This document shows, in pieces, positions 7,545 through 14,578 of a DNA stretch of 24,529 nucleotides. Origin of the DNA: DATMBL01 sp050735975 (GTDB lineage Bacteria > Desulfobacterota > Binatia > UBA9968). Under the pieces are notes generated by a model. The model ran no database searches. It was given only the letters and a program-made list of their open reading frames with translations, and was not told the DNA's origin. Both the position numbers and the translations under genes were made by a program. Position 1 is the first letter of the stretch. Each line of letters opens with the position of its first letter. The DNA lies in NCBI GenBank assembly GCA_050735975.1, contig JBOHVS010000321.1, positions 1 through 24,529 on the forward strand. The letters are read 5' to 3'.

Positions 7545-8387
7545 TTATGGCCCTTGTCCTTCTAACAATTTATCAAGGTCGGTCAACGCTTTGATCGAGT
7601 CGGCTTTTTTGGTCCAGACTACCGCTATGGCCAAGGCGTTCACCAGCGAAAAAGCCGGGGTCAGCGAATTCACCGTGCTGTGCAGTCCACGCTTTGCGTA
7701 CAGGCAGACATCCGCCGCCTTAGCGATCGCTGAGCTGGGAAAGTCGGTGATCCCCAGGATGGGCGCGCCTACCTTCTTGGCGTGCTGCAGGGCCGTGTGC
7801 ACTTCCCTCGGCACTTGCAGGAAGTCGATAGCAATCAAGACGTCCCGCTGCTCCATGAAGGCGAGCTGCTCCAGAAGGGAAGTTCCGCCGGTCAGAAAAA
7901 TCCACCGGGCATCTTTTTTGACTCGCACCAGTCGAAAATGCAGCAGGTAAGCGAGGGCCATGGAGGCATTGAGACCTATGATAAATACCTGCCGAGCCCG
8001 CCAGATGATCTCTACAGCCTTGTGGAAATCCGGGAATGATGCCGCCTGAAGCGTCTCCTGGAGCAGCTGGACATCCCGCTTGATCAGCTTGGCGAAAATA
8101 TTTTCGTCGTTTCCCAACTCCGCGAAGGTCTCTTCCATCCGCGCCGCCGCGCGCAGCTTGTGGCGCATCTCCTTTTGAATTTCCCGCCTAAACTCCGGGA
8201 ACCCTTTGTAACCCAAGCTCTTGGCGAACCGCACTACGGTCGATTTGCTGACGCCTACGGCTTGCGCAAGATCGCTCACGTTGGAGAGCAGCAGGGCCGA
8301 GCTGTCGTTTTGCAGATAGTGGCCGATCCTTTTTTGCGCGCCGTTGAGCGCGTTTACCTTGGTAAAAATTTGGCTGATGCCCCGCAT
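7545..8387 (-). CDS. MurR/RpiR-family transcriptional regulator
   Basis: 280 residues: an N-terminal HTH_6 domain (about 1-77) with the recognition region DLAQAVGVSKSTVVRFAKSL at 39-58, and a C-terminal SIS domain (about 115-250) that in this family senses a phosphosugar or other small metabolite. The first gene of the leftward operon and divergent from the cupin gene, it is well placed to control both directions from the 311-base spacer. ATG 8387 lacks a good Shine-Dalgarno. Family proteins act as repressors or activators of neighbouring catabolic genes. A sugar-phosphate ligand seems unlikely given the oxidative neighbours, but this is inference. Confidence 0.9.
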   Translation of the reverse strand: MRGISQIFTKVNALNGAQKRIGHYLQNDSSALLLSNVSDLAQAVGVSKSTVVRFAKSLGYKGFPEFRREIQKEMRHKLRAAARMEETFAELGNDENIFAKLIKRDVQLLQETLQAASFPDFHKAVEIIWRARQVFIIGLNASMALAYLLHFRLVRVKKDARWIFLTGGTSLLEQLAFMEQRDVLIAIDFLQVPREVHTALQHAKKVGAPILGITDFPSSAIAKAADVCLYAKRGLHSTVNSLTPAFSLVNALAIAVVWTKKADSIKALTDLDKLLEGQGP

Positions 8388-8400
8388 GAAACTTTTGTCT

Positions 8401-8429
8401 CACGTATCGTACTGAAATGTTCTTGTCAA
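8401..8429 (-). promoter_or_regulatory. Possible sigma-70 promoter of the RpiR-led operon
   Basis: On the minus strand a perfect -35 TTGACA (8429-8424) is followed after 17 bases by TACGTG (8406-8401), a poor -10. It sits close to the start codon at 8387, leaving a very short leader. The only support is the -35 and the spacing. Confidence 0.3.
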
Positions 8430-8485
8430 GCATGTCTTACGCCTGGAGCGCAAATCGCGACACTATATACCTCGGATGACTTGGC

Positions 8486-8518
8486 ACCCTCACCTCAATC
8501 CCGTCAAGGGAGAGGAGG
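8486..8518. repeat. REP-like hairpin of the CCTCTCCC / GGGAGAGG type
   Basis: ACCCTCACCTCAATCCC then GTCAA then GGGAGAGGAGG forms an imperfect hairpin in the divergent regulator-cupin spacer. Similar CCCTCACC...GGGAGAGG palindromes are dispersed in many environmental proteobacterial genomes (from memory). The rest of the 311-base spacer 8388-8698 holds only the two weak promoter candidates listed. Confidence 0.45.
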
Positions 8519-8641
8519 CGGAGTCTGGCTTCACGCCGGCCAAAAAATTTCCAGCCGTTGAGGCGCTTCAAGAATTCGCTGTAGCGCTGCCGTATTATGA
8601 CAGTCGTCAATAACCAATGGCTCAAGCTCGGAACCTACCTA

Positions 8642-8671
8642 TTGACAGAGCTTCTACCGCCGCAGTAACGT
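8642..8671 (+). promoter_or_regulatory. Possible sigma-70 promoter of the cupin gene
   Basis: A perfect -35 TTGACA at 8642-8647 is followed by an 18-base spacer and TAACGT, which matches only three of six -10 positions. It lies just upstream of the AGGAGGTGA ribosome binding site at 8684-8692. The placement is right but the -10 is weak. Confidence 0.35.
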
Positions 8672-8698
8672 CAGTCGACAATCAGGAGGTGACTTTCT

Positions 8699-9754
8699 AT
8701 GGCAGGACCCGTAAAAGAGTTCGAAGTGCATCCTTACGTCCAGTTCATGATGGACAAGTACAGCCCGTACAAAAAATGGATCGAGTCGGAGGGCGTGCCG
8801 ATTATAGGCGGCGCTTTCGTTCAGGATGTGCGCACCGAGAAGCTCAGCTATTGGAAGCGCAAGGATTGTAAAGGCGCCATCTGTACTTTTTCCGATCAGA
8901 TGGTGGCTGACGCTTATATCGCCGAGATCGATCCTGGCAAGAACATTAAACCGCAGCGTCAGCTCTACGAAGAGATCATCACCGTAGCCGCTGGACGTGG
9001 CGCGACCACGATCTGGTATGAGGGCACGGCCAAGCGGACCTTTGAATGGGAAAGGGGATCGACATTCGCAATCCCGCTCAATTCGTGGCATCAGCACTTC
9101 AACGCAAGCGGTACAGAGCCGTGCCGGTATTTCGCTCTTACCAGCCAGCCGGTTTCGTTTGAGCTCTTCCGCGACCCGGAGTTTATCTACAACACGAACT
9201 ATATGTTTAAAGACCGCTTCGATCCCGGCGATGCGGAATTTTTTTCCAAAGAGGGCAAATATTTTACGGAGTATTATGGGGGTATTCTGCACTCGAACTT
9301 CATCCCTGACATCCGCAAGATCAACCTGGTGCCACGGGAGAAGCGAGGCAAGGGAACGCGCAACATGTATATCCATATGTCCGGCAGCGCGATGCTCGCC
9401 CACGTCTCTCAGTTCCCCGTGGGCCGCTACAAAAAAGCCCACCGGCATGGTCCCGGCGCCCACGTTTTTCTGCTCGACTCAACCGGCTATACCTTGATGT
9501 GGAACGAAGGGGAAAAACCGGAACGCTACGACTGGCACGAAGGAACCTGCATCTCGCCGCCGGCGGGAACGTGGCACCAGCATTACAATACCGGCAATGA
9601 GCCTTGTAAATTCGTCGCCCTGCACGCAAACACCGCGGTGCAGAAAGAGGAAAAGGGCATCGAGCAGATCGAGTTCGAAGAAGAGGACACTTCGATGCGC
9701 AAGATGTACGAAGAGGAGTGCGCGAAGAACGGCATCAAGGTTGACATGGGTTAG
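8699..9754 (+). CDS. Two-domain cupin protein, possible dioxygenase
   Basis: 351 residues with two cupin barrels. Cupin 2 keeps a complete metal site: His248 and His250 (AHRH), His255 and His293/His295 in WHQHY. Cupin 1 has the second motif (WHQHF at 130-134) but carries PQRQLYEE at 85-92 where the first histidines should be, so it has probably lost its metal. This asymmetry recalls gentisate-type bicupin dioxygenases, in which one barrel is catalytic, but no specific reaction can be claimed. ATG 8699 has a very strong AGGAGGTGA seven bases before it, suggesting high expression. It is divergent from the RpiR-type regulator and is followed by a solute-binding protein gene. No signal peptide, so it is cytoplasmic. 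Confidence 0.85.
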   Translation: MAGPVKEFEVHPYVQFMMDKYSPYKKWIESEGVPIIGGAFVQDVRTEKLSYWKRKDCKGAICTFSDQMVADAYIAEIDPGKNIKPQRQLYEEIITVAAGRGATTIWYEGTAKRTFEWERGSTFAIPLNSWHQHFNASGTEPCRYFALTSQPVSFELFRDPEFIYNTNYMFKDRFDPGDAEFFSKEGKYFTEYYGGILHSNFIPDIRKINLVPREKRGKGTRNMYIHMSGSAMLAHVSQFPVGRYKKAHRHGPGAHVFLLDSTGYTLMWNEGEKPERYDWHEGTCISPPAGTWHQHYNTGNEPCKFVALHANTAVQKEEKGIEQIEFEEEDTSMRKMYEEECAKNGIKVDMG

Positions 9755-9773
9755 AATACTTTCAGGCCCGGTT

Positions 9774-9798
9774 AAAAGGCTCATCTGCTTCGTTGCGC
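9774..9798. repeat. 25-bp repeat core, copy 1
   Basis: These 25 bases, beginning AAAAGGCTCATCTGC, are identical to 20505-20529. Here the opposite arm is missing, so this looks like a half element. It lies between the cupin stop and the ribosome binding site of the solute-binding protein gene. Confidence 0.7.
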
Positions 9799-9830
9799 TC
9801 CTTCGGCCCACCAGCATGCTTGGAGGTTCT

Positions 9831-10886
9831 ATGAAAATTCATCAGAGTTCATTGATCTATTTTGTCCGCGTTCTCGCCTTCTGTGTTCTCGGTCTTTCTT
9901 ATGCGTTGGCCGCAATCGCTGCGTCGGCTGCTGCGCCAAAGAGAAGCGAATCGATGGATGAGCTTTACGAGAAAGCCAAAAAGGAGGGCGGCCGGCTGGT
10001 TCTCTATATCGCTCTATCACCCAGGTCGGAACAGGTTGTCGTCCCGGCATTTAAGAAACGGTTCCCCGGTATTCAAATTAATCATATCGATGCGACATCC
10101 GACAAGTTGGTAGCCCGAGCCCTCGCCGAAGCGCGGGGCGGAAGAGTCATCGGAGACGTATTCGGCGGAACTCCGGGCTACCTGGCGCAGATGAGGGAAC
10201 AGAACCTCCTGGTCACCCTTAGCATCCCGGAGGCCGCCGCTTACCCATCCAACCTCAAGGGGTCCGATTGGGTAGCGACCGATACCCAGTACTTTATTGC
10301 GGGCTGGAACACGAACCTGGTGAAGAAAGGAGAAGAACCAAAACGGCTTGAGGACTTCGCCGATTCCAGATGGAAGAACAGATTGATCGCGGAGCCGCGC
10401 GATTTCCAGCTGCTGATGGGACTTGCCAAGCGCAAATACAAAAGCGATGAGAAGGCGATCGAACTACTAAAGAAAATCGCAGCGAACGGAGTGGAATTTC
10501 ACAAAGGTCACTCGCAGCTTGCAGAGCTACTAGTGGCGGGTCAGGCGGCGGCGTGCATTACCTGTTACTCACACCATTTTCCACCGAGAATAAAGAAAGG
10601 CGCACCCCTTCAGGCCCTGCTGTCTGAAGGAGTCGGCGAGGTTGGCGGCAGCGTCACTATCCTCAAGGGCGGTCCAAACCCTACTGCGGCGCTACTCTGG
10701 GCGCGCTGGGCCGTCAGCGAAGAAGGCCAGCGCGCCTATGCTCAGGCGGGCGAAACGCCGGCTCATCCCAGCGTGGAACCAATGGAGAAAACACGGCCAG
10801 CGACGACTTACATGTTGACCGCCGACGAGGTCAAGGAGTTTCCGAAATACGAGAAGCTCTGGAAGGACATCTTCCAGCTCCGCTGA
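9831..10886 (+). CDS. Exported extracellular solute-binding protein, family 1 (iron(III)/organic-acid type)
   Basis: 351 residues. I chose ATG 9831, preceded by TGGAGG; the frame stays open far upstream but into the cupin gene. Residues 1-35 form a signal peptide with a basic start, a hydrophobic core FVRVLAFCVLGLSYALAAIA and an Ala-rich cleavage region. The mature part opens with MDELYEKAKKEGGRLVLYIA, the usual start of this binding-protein family, and has the two-lobed pattern with a C-terminal ALLWARWAVSEEGQ block. It would work in the periplasm. No permease or ATPase gene is adjacent, so its transporter is encoded elsewhere or it has another use. It follows the cupin gene by 76 bases and may be co-transcribed. 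Confidence 0.88.
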   Translation: MKIHQSSLIYFVRVLAFCVLGLSYALAAIAASAAAPKRSESMDELYEKAKKEGGRLVLYIALSPRSEQVVVPAFKKRFPGIQINHIDATSDKLVARALAEARGGRVIGDVFGGTPGYLAQMREQNLLVTLSIPEAAAYPSNLKGSDWVATDTQYFIAGWNTNLVKKGEEPKRLEDFADSRWKNRLIAEPRDFQLLMGLAKRKYKSDEKAIELLKKIAANGVEFHKGHSQLAELLVAGQAAACITCYSHHFPPRIKKGAPLQALLSEGVGEVGGSVTILKGGPNPTAALLWARWAVSEEGQRAYAQAGETPAHPSVEPMEKTRPATTYMLTADEVKEFPKYEKLWKDIFQLR

Positions 10887-10959
10887 GGGAATTCTACGCG
10901 GCCCGCCTCTTCTCGGGCGATTTGAATTGATTCTCAGGCCTCTCTGGGGGTGGATGTAA

Positions 10960-11103
10960 CTAAAATAGTATCTCCATTTCTTCCACTACCCACTGGACCT
11001 GCATTGTCGCTGTCGCTAACGAATGCATGACGTATAGCATGACTATCAACGCTGCGCCTGCATAGAGAAGCGCTGCGATAGCTACAGAAACATCGGTTTT
11101 CAT
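10960..11103 (-). CDS. Small single-pass membrane protein, 47 residues, unknown function
   Basis: The frame runs from ATG 11103 to TAG 10962-10960. A strong binding site, GAAGGAGG, lies at good distance before the ATG. The protein begins MKTDVSVAIAALLYAGAALI, with one hydrophobic span at about 6-25, and ends in an acidic tail VVEEMEILF. A near-consensus sigma-54 promoter lies 50 bases upstream, so promoter, binding site and frame agree. Nothing in the sequence names a family. It converges on the solute-binding protein gene at 9831-10886 and stands alone, with no partner gene in line. Confidence 0.72.
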   Translation of the reverse strand: MKTDVSVAIAALLYAGAALIVMLYVMHSLATATMQVQWVVEEMEILF

Positions 11104-11151
11104 CTGATCCCTCCTTCTGCTGAATGGTTTTCCTCGACGCTAAATCTTAGC

Positions 11152-11166
11152 GCAAACCATGTGCCA
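11152..11166 (-). promoter_or_regulatory. Sigma-54 promoter of the 47-residue membrane protein
   Basis: The minus strand reads TGGCACATGGTTTGC: TGGCAC, five bases, TTGC, exactly the -24/-12 spacing with both GG and GC kept. The expected start is near 11140, giving a leader of about 37 bases that carries the strong ribosome binding site. A small dyad CGCTAA-ATC-TTAGCG at 11138-11152 overlaps the start region. The remaining spacer to 11330 contains another inverted repeat (11217-11223 with 11244-11250) and no further gene I can support. Confidence 0.65.
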
Positions 11167-11330
11167 GCATTTCAGAAGTAGGGACCATCAACCTAAGGCT
11201 TCGGAGTTAAAGAAAAGTTGACGTTGGGCAGGATCCATGTGTTCGTCAACGCAGTGGACAGCGATAATACTTTTGATACTCCCCTGTATCAAACGTTCAC
11301 AGTCGCAGTGGCAATATAACCGGTCGAGAT

Positions 11331-11408
11331 TCACTTGATCACCTTGTCTGCTCTTGCCAGCACGTTCGGTGGAATCGTGAGTCCGATCTGCTTGGCAGCT
11401 CTTAGATT
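11331..11408 (-). pseudogene. C-terminal relic of a TrpX-type solute-binding protein
   Basis: Read leftwards the last 25 codons before TGA give NLRAAKQIGLTIPPNVLARA then DKVIK. The same end of the intact gene at 12134-13138 is NLKTVKQIGVTIPPNVLARA then DRVIR; 19 of 25 residues agree and the stop lies at the same place. Upstream of NL the similarity ends, so only the C-terminal end of a former paralogue remains. It points to a past duplication followed by deletion or replacement, with the Uma2 gene now next to it. Confidence 0.75.
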
Positions 11409-11474
11409 GCCCTGTACGCCTTGCACTCGCGGGAGACCTTTGGTAGTTTCAGATCTAAACTAGGCGAAGATGCC

Positions 11475-12038
11475 ATGGCTAAGCAAGACGTTCATAGCAG
11501 CCAACTCACATACGAGGACTACCTTCTCTTTCCTGATGATGGCAAACGCCACGAGATCATCGATGGAGATCACTATGTGACGCCAGCACCCAAAACCAAA
11601 CACCAAAAAATATCATTCAACCTGACGGTCGCCCTAGGTTCTTTCGTTAAACAACGGGGTCTGGGGTTGGTCCTCGCCGCCCCTGCTGACGTGATTCTCT
11701 CGAATGAGAACGTGGTGCAACCTGATCTCCTATTTGTGTCAACTGCACGCGCCAGCATCGTGACCGAAGATAACATCCGCGGCGCTCCTGATCTCGTCGT
11801 CGAAATCATCTCAGAGGCGACCCGCAAAAAGGACGAAGTTACCAAGCGAAAGCTTTATGAGCGCTTTGATGTTCAGGAATACTGGGTTGTGGACCCGGAA
11901 CTGGAGACCGTAAAGATTTTCAGGCGAGCGCAACAAGGATATGGTCGCGCAGTAGAGCTGAGCAAAGAAGCCCACGATATCCTTACCACAAAGCTCCTTG
12001 CTGGTTTTGACCTCGCTCTTACTGAGATCTTTGAATAA
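11475..12038 (+). CDS. Uma2-family (DUF820) endonuclease-like protein
   Basis: 187 residues of the PD-(D/E)xK restriction-endonuclease-like fold. Typical blocks are LTYEDYLLFPDDGKRHEIID at 11-30, VVQPDLLFVS with Asp84, GAPDLVVEIISEAT with Glu110, and the YERFDVQEYWVVDPE stretch at 128-142. The catalytic acids are present and the length is normal. I chose ATG 11475; the frame is open to 11421 but without a convincing start. Members are often solitary and occur in many copies in some genomes; the cellular role is not settled. It lies between a relic and an intact copy of the same binding-protein family, in the accessory part of the window. Confidence 0.88.
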   Translation: MAKQDVHSSQLTYEDYLLFPDDGKRHEIIDGDHYVTPAPKTKHQKISFNLTVALGSFVKQRGLGLVLAAPADVILSNENVVQPDLLFVSTARASIVTEDNIRGAPDLVVEIISEATRKKDEVTKRKLYERFDVQEYWVVDPELETVKIFRRAQQGYGRAVELSKEAHDILTTKLLAGFDLALTEIFE

Positions 12039-12133
12039 GGTTCTCTTTCCCATTTCCCGAGACCAAGATCGTTTATCCATAAATTATTATCCGAAATCCA
12101 AAGTTGACTTCGGTTACCTTCGCCCCTTATTTT

Positions 12134-13138
12134 TCACCTAATAACTCTGTCCGCTCTTGCCAGTACGTTCGGCGGAATCGTCACACCGATCTGCTTGACG
12201 GTCTTGAGATTGATCACTAATTCGAACTTCTTCGGTTGTTCCACGGGGAGATCGGCGGGTTTGGCGCCCTTCAGTATCTTATCCACATAATAGGCAGCAC
12301 GCCGGTGCACCTCGGTGAGGTCCGGCCCGTAGGAAACAAGACCGCCGGCCTCGGCGTGCTCCTTGACCGAAAAGATTGCCGGCAGCCGATAGCGCCACGC
12401 GAGCTGCGCGAACTGTTCGCGCTGGGAGATTAAGGTTGCGTTCTCTATTACGACGAGTGCGCTCCCGGGCTTGTGTGCTACGGCTTTAAAGGCGCCGTCC
12501 CAGCTTGCCGGATCGCGTTCCAGTCCGAGTTTCTTGAATTTTAGACCGAGCGTTTTAGCCGCCACCTCGGTCTCCTTGAGCCATGGCTCGACGGCCGTGG
12601 ACTTTGTCTTCAGGAGGAACACCGCAGCAATTCGGGAGACGCCAGGAACAATTTCCGTAAGCAGCTCGACCCGCTTCCCTGTCAGGTCCGGGCTGATCAT
12701 GGTCAGGCCGGTAACATTTCCTCCAGGTCGAGCTAGACTGACGACGAGCCCGCTGGCGACAGCGTCGGCGCTCGGCGCCATGATAATCGGGATTGTGCTG
12801 GTTGCTTTCTTGACCTCCAGGATCGTGCCTGTACCGGTCACGACAATCGCGTCTACCTCCAGACGGACTAATTCGGCGATGAAATCGCCGACGCGGTCGC
12901 GATTGCCCTCGGCCGATCGGTGCTCAAGAGCAATGTTTTGCCCCACGACGTAGCCATGATCTCGCAGACCCCGTTTGAAAGCCTCCATGAAGGACACAGG
13001 AAGCGCTTGGGACCATAGGTAGCCTACACGGGGAATTTTCCCCGGTTGCTGCGCCTCAGCGGGGAAGCTAAAAGCCAAGAGCAGAGCGCCAAGGGCCAAC
13101 CATTTGAGATTTTGGATTTTGGAGGTAAGAAACCGCAT
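12134..13138 (-). CDS. ABC transporter substrate-binding protein, TrpX-like (ABC_sub_bind family)
   Basis: 334 residues. The signal peptide is residues 1-29 (hydrophobic core LALGALLLAFSF, cleavage after AEA), then IPRVGYLW, a variable-loop FMEAFKRGLRDHGYVVGQNI, the D-A-I-V-V-T strand, ARPGGNVTGL, and the C-terminal VKQIGVTIPPNVLARADRVI. This order matches the periplasmic binding family related to TrpX. I chose ATG 13138, with GGAGGC upstream, since it gives a proper signal peptide; the frame opens further to 13177. No permease or ATPase gene is beside it. The first residues after the Met are encoded by a CCAAAATCCAAAATC-like tract also typical of the local spacer repeats. Family certain, ligand unknown. 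Confidence 0.9.
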   Translation of the reverse strand: MRFLTSKIQNLKWLALGALLLAFSFPAEAQQPGKIPRVGYLWSQALPVSFMEAFKRGLRDHGYVVGQNIALEHRSAEGNRDRVGDFIAELVRLEVDAIVVTGTGTILEVKKATSTIPIIMAPSADAVASGLVVSLARPGGNVTGLTMISPDLTGKRVELLTEIVPGVSRIAAVFLLKTKSTAVEPWLKETEVAAKTLGLKFKKLGLERDPASWDGAFKAVAHKPGSALVVIENATLISQREQFAQLAWRYRLPAIFSVKEHAEAGGLVSYGPDLTEVHRRAAYYVDKILKGAKPADLPVEQPKKFELVINLKTVKQIGVTIPPNVLARADRVIR

Positions 13139-13571
13139 TTTCGTTTGCCTCCATCGAGAATCGAAACCGAAATTCAAAACAAAGAAGCCGGATGAGGAAA
13201 GGTCGGGCTACAGAAGTTGCTGCCGAACCGAATCGGACGAGAAAGATGAGCGGTCATTGTCTTATTTCAAGCCCCTCCGACCTGTCAAGCTTCGGCATCA
13301 CGTAGAGCAACCGGTGTACCAAGCCTGCGAGAAGCAGCGCATAACCGCAACATGGTGAAAAAAGGCAGATTTATGCGATGGGAGAGCGGCGACGGGGTAA
13401 GACGGACATAAAGAGGAGTAGTTGTTTTGATGCTTACCGAATCAAAAATGATTCGCCGGTATGTGTTTTTCACGGCGCAGCGAGTTAAGACTAAGGCTGA
13501 TTCAATGTCGGTGACTTGGAAGTCCATTTGCCTTATGCTTACTTTTTCGTAAAAGGTAACTAGGAGGATGT
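13139..13571. other. 433-base spacer between solute-binding protein and antitoxin relic
   Basis: No gene with a credible start is seen here. The left end holds AATTC/GATTCTCG-type degenerate repeats. At 13438-13455 there is a perfect seven-base dyad, CGAATCA-AAAA-TGATTCG, about 115 bases before the antitoxin relic; it could be an old operator of that toxin-antitoxin pair. No clear promoter was found. Confidence 0.4.
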
Positions 13572-13794
13572 ATGCGTGAAGTTAAATTGTCGAGCAAAAA
13601 TCAGATTGTCATTCCACGCGATATCAGGGATAGCCTCGGTGTTAAACCGGGCGACAGGCTGCTTGCCGTTCCACGAGGAAGAGATTGTCATATTGCTTCG
13701 CAAACCTAAGCAGTATTCAAAAGCCGTGGCGGGTATAGGCGAGGGACTTTATCCTCCCAACTATCTTTCGGAAGAGAGAGAAAACTGGCGATAG
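13572..13794 (+). pseudogene. AbrB/SpoVT-domain antitoxin (VapB-like), frameshifted
   Basis: ATG 13572 has AGGAGG five bases before it and opens with MREVKLSSKNQIVIPRDIRD, the swapped-hairpin AbrB DNA-binding motif, followed by SLGVKPGDRLLAVPR. The frame then stops early at TAA. The expected continuation EEIVILLRKPKQYSKAVAGI and a proper C-terminus ending ENWR are found one frame over, ending at TAG 13792-13794. Removing one base near 13676 would restore a single protein of 73 residues. It is either a real decay mutation or a base-calling error. The damaged toxin gene after it favours decay. Confidence 0.75.
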
Positions 13795-14050
13795 GACACG
13801 ACAAGCTGGCGGATTTTCTGAAGCGACACTGCAAGATCGAGCTGGATACAAGTGTTTTCATTTTCCAGGTTGAGCGGAACGATAAGTATTTTAGCTTTGT
13901 CGTCGGGTGCTCTCTCCTTCGCAGATAATCCAGGCGCTTTTGGAACCAGGTCCCCTGGGGCCAGTCCCAGTTCTGTGCGGCGAGACCCTCTCCGTTATAC
14001 GCACCGTTGTTTGCTCTGCTTTGTAGAAAAATAAGTTGCCAAGCGCTCAT
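13706..14050 (-). CDS. Hypothetical protein, possibly chimeric, 114 residues
   Basis: ATG 14050 has AAGGAGAA eight bases upstream, a good binding site, and follows the 152-residue gene of the sigma-54-like operon by 69 bases in the same direction. The first 45 residues (MSAWQLIFLQSRANNGAYNG onward, rich in Trp, Asn and Gln) look protein-like. The rest, from about 13920 to 13706, is antisense to the toxin-antitoxin relic and reads like random sequence. The likely explanation is that the 5' part of a real gene was joined to the relic by a deletion or insertion. No family recognised. Confidence 0.35.
   Translation of the reverse strand: MSAWQLIFLQSRANNGAYNGEGLAAQNWDWPQGTWFQKRLDYLRRREHPTTKLKYLSFRSTWKMKTLVSSSILQCRFRKSASLSCPIASFLSLPKDSWEDKVPRLYPPRLLNTA
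13785..13928 (+). pseudogene. Truncated PIN-domain toxin (VapC-like)
   Basis: Overlapping the antitoxin end, a frame reads LAIGHDKLADFLKRHCKIEL then DTSVFIFQVERNDKYF. The LDTSVFI block is the first acidic motif of PIN ribonuclease toxins. After about 40 residues similarity ends and TAA follows at 13926, so the remaining two thirds, with the other catalytic acids, are missing. With the antitoxin before it, this is a broken type II toxin-antitoxin locus. The relic's antisense strand is used by the questionable frame 13706-14050. Confidence 0.65.
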
Positions 14051-14119
14051 AGATAGTTCTCCTTAATAAACAAGACTGGAATACTGGAGTGAATGGCGTG
14101 ACGCGGGTAAAACCCAACT

Positions 14120-14578
14120 TCATCCTCCCATCACGGCATACCGCCCGATCTCTCGTGACCGCCCAGGTGTCTGTTTTTTATGATTTTGCAGTTGCTGTTG
14201 CTTCCAGCGTAACAAACCCAGACGTAAGTAGCGGGAGTCAAAACCCAGCACTTCGCATATGTTCTCGAAGCAAAAGATCCAATCGACGTCTCCTTCCAAG
14301 ATCCACTCCTCCGCTTCTTCGAAAAGCTTTCTCGCCTTGCCGCTCTCGGCCAGGACATTATCCTGGAAGCCGTTGATGGCATTCTCCAAGATCGCCAGCA
14401 TTAAGCGCTTCTCGGGTTCAAGGAGAGTTTTCCTGCAGAGATTGTCAAAATACTGGAAGGTTACAACCGAATCCGGCTGAAACAGAGATACTATGTTGTC
14501 GTGCATCGAAGGGGTTGATTGATCCTCCTTGTCTTCACCCCCTTCGACGTTATTGACTTGGTTGATATATTCTTTCAT
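14120..14578 (-). CDS. Hypothetical acidic helical protein, 152 residues
   Basis: ATG 14578 overlaps the TGA of the STAS gene as ATGA, with AAGGAGG upstream inside that gene, so the two are translationally coupled. The protein has a charged, likely disordered start (residues 1-25), then VSLFQPDSVVTFQYFDNLCR, EPEKRLMLAILENAINGFQD, EEAEEWILEGDVDWIFCFEN and ICEVLGFDSRYLRLGLLRW. It is mostly alpha-helical and has no signal peptide. The SRYLRLGLLRW end could be a small DNA- or protein-binding helix pair. I recall similar proteins annotated only as hypothetical in deltaproteobacterial genomes. Function unknown; coupling to a STAS protein suggests a signalling role (inference). Confidence 0.8.
   Translation of the reverse strand: MKEYINQVNNVEGGEDKEDQSTPSMHDNIVSLFQPDSVVTFQYFDNLCRKTLLEPEKRLMLAILENAINGFQDNVLAESGKARKLFEEAEEWILEGDVDWIFCFENICEVLGFDSRYLRLGLLRWKQQQLQNHKKQTPGRSREIGRYAVMGG

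Noticed and set aside
8597..8668. Possible 23-residue leader peptide before the cupin gene
   Set aside because: No ribosome binding site, and it overlaps the candidate -35; no attenuator hairpins follow.
8654..9463. 269-codon frame opposite the cupin gene
   Set aside because: The cupin frame has clear domains and a strong ribosome binding site; the opposite frame has none.
10892..10926. GCCCG/CGGGC hairpin after the first binding protein gene
   Set aside because: The stem is only five bases and no T-run follows, so it is not convincing as a terminator.
11197..11319. Short + strand frame ending NTFDTPLYQTFTVAVAI
   Set aside because: It reads like the end of a beta-rich protein, but there is no start, no homologous partner in the window, and it is too short to support.
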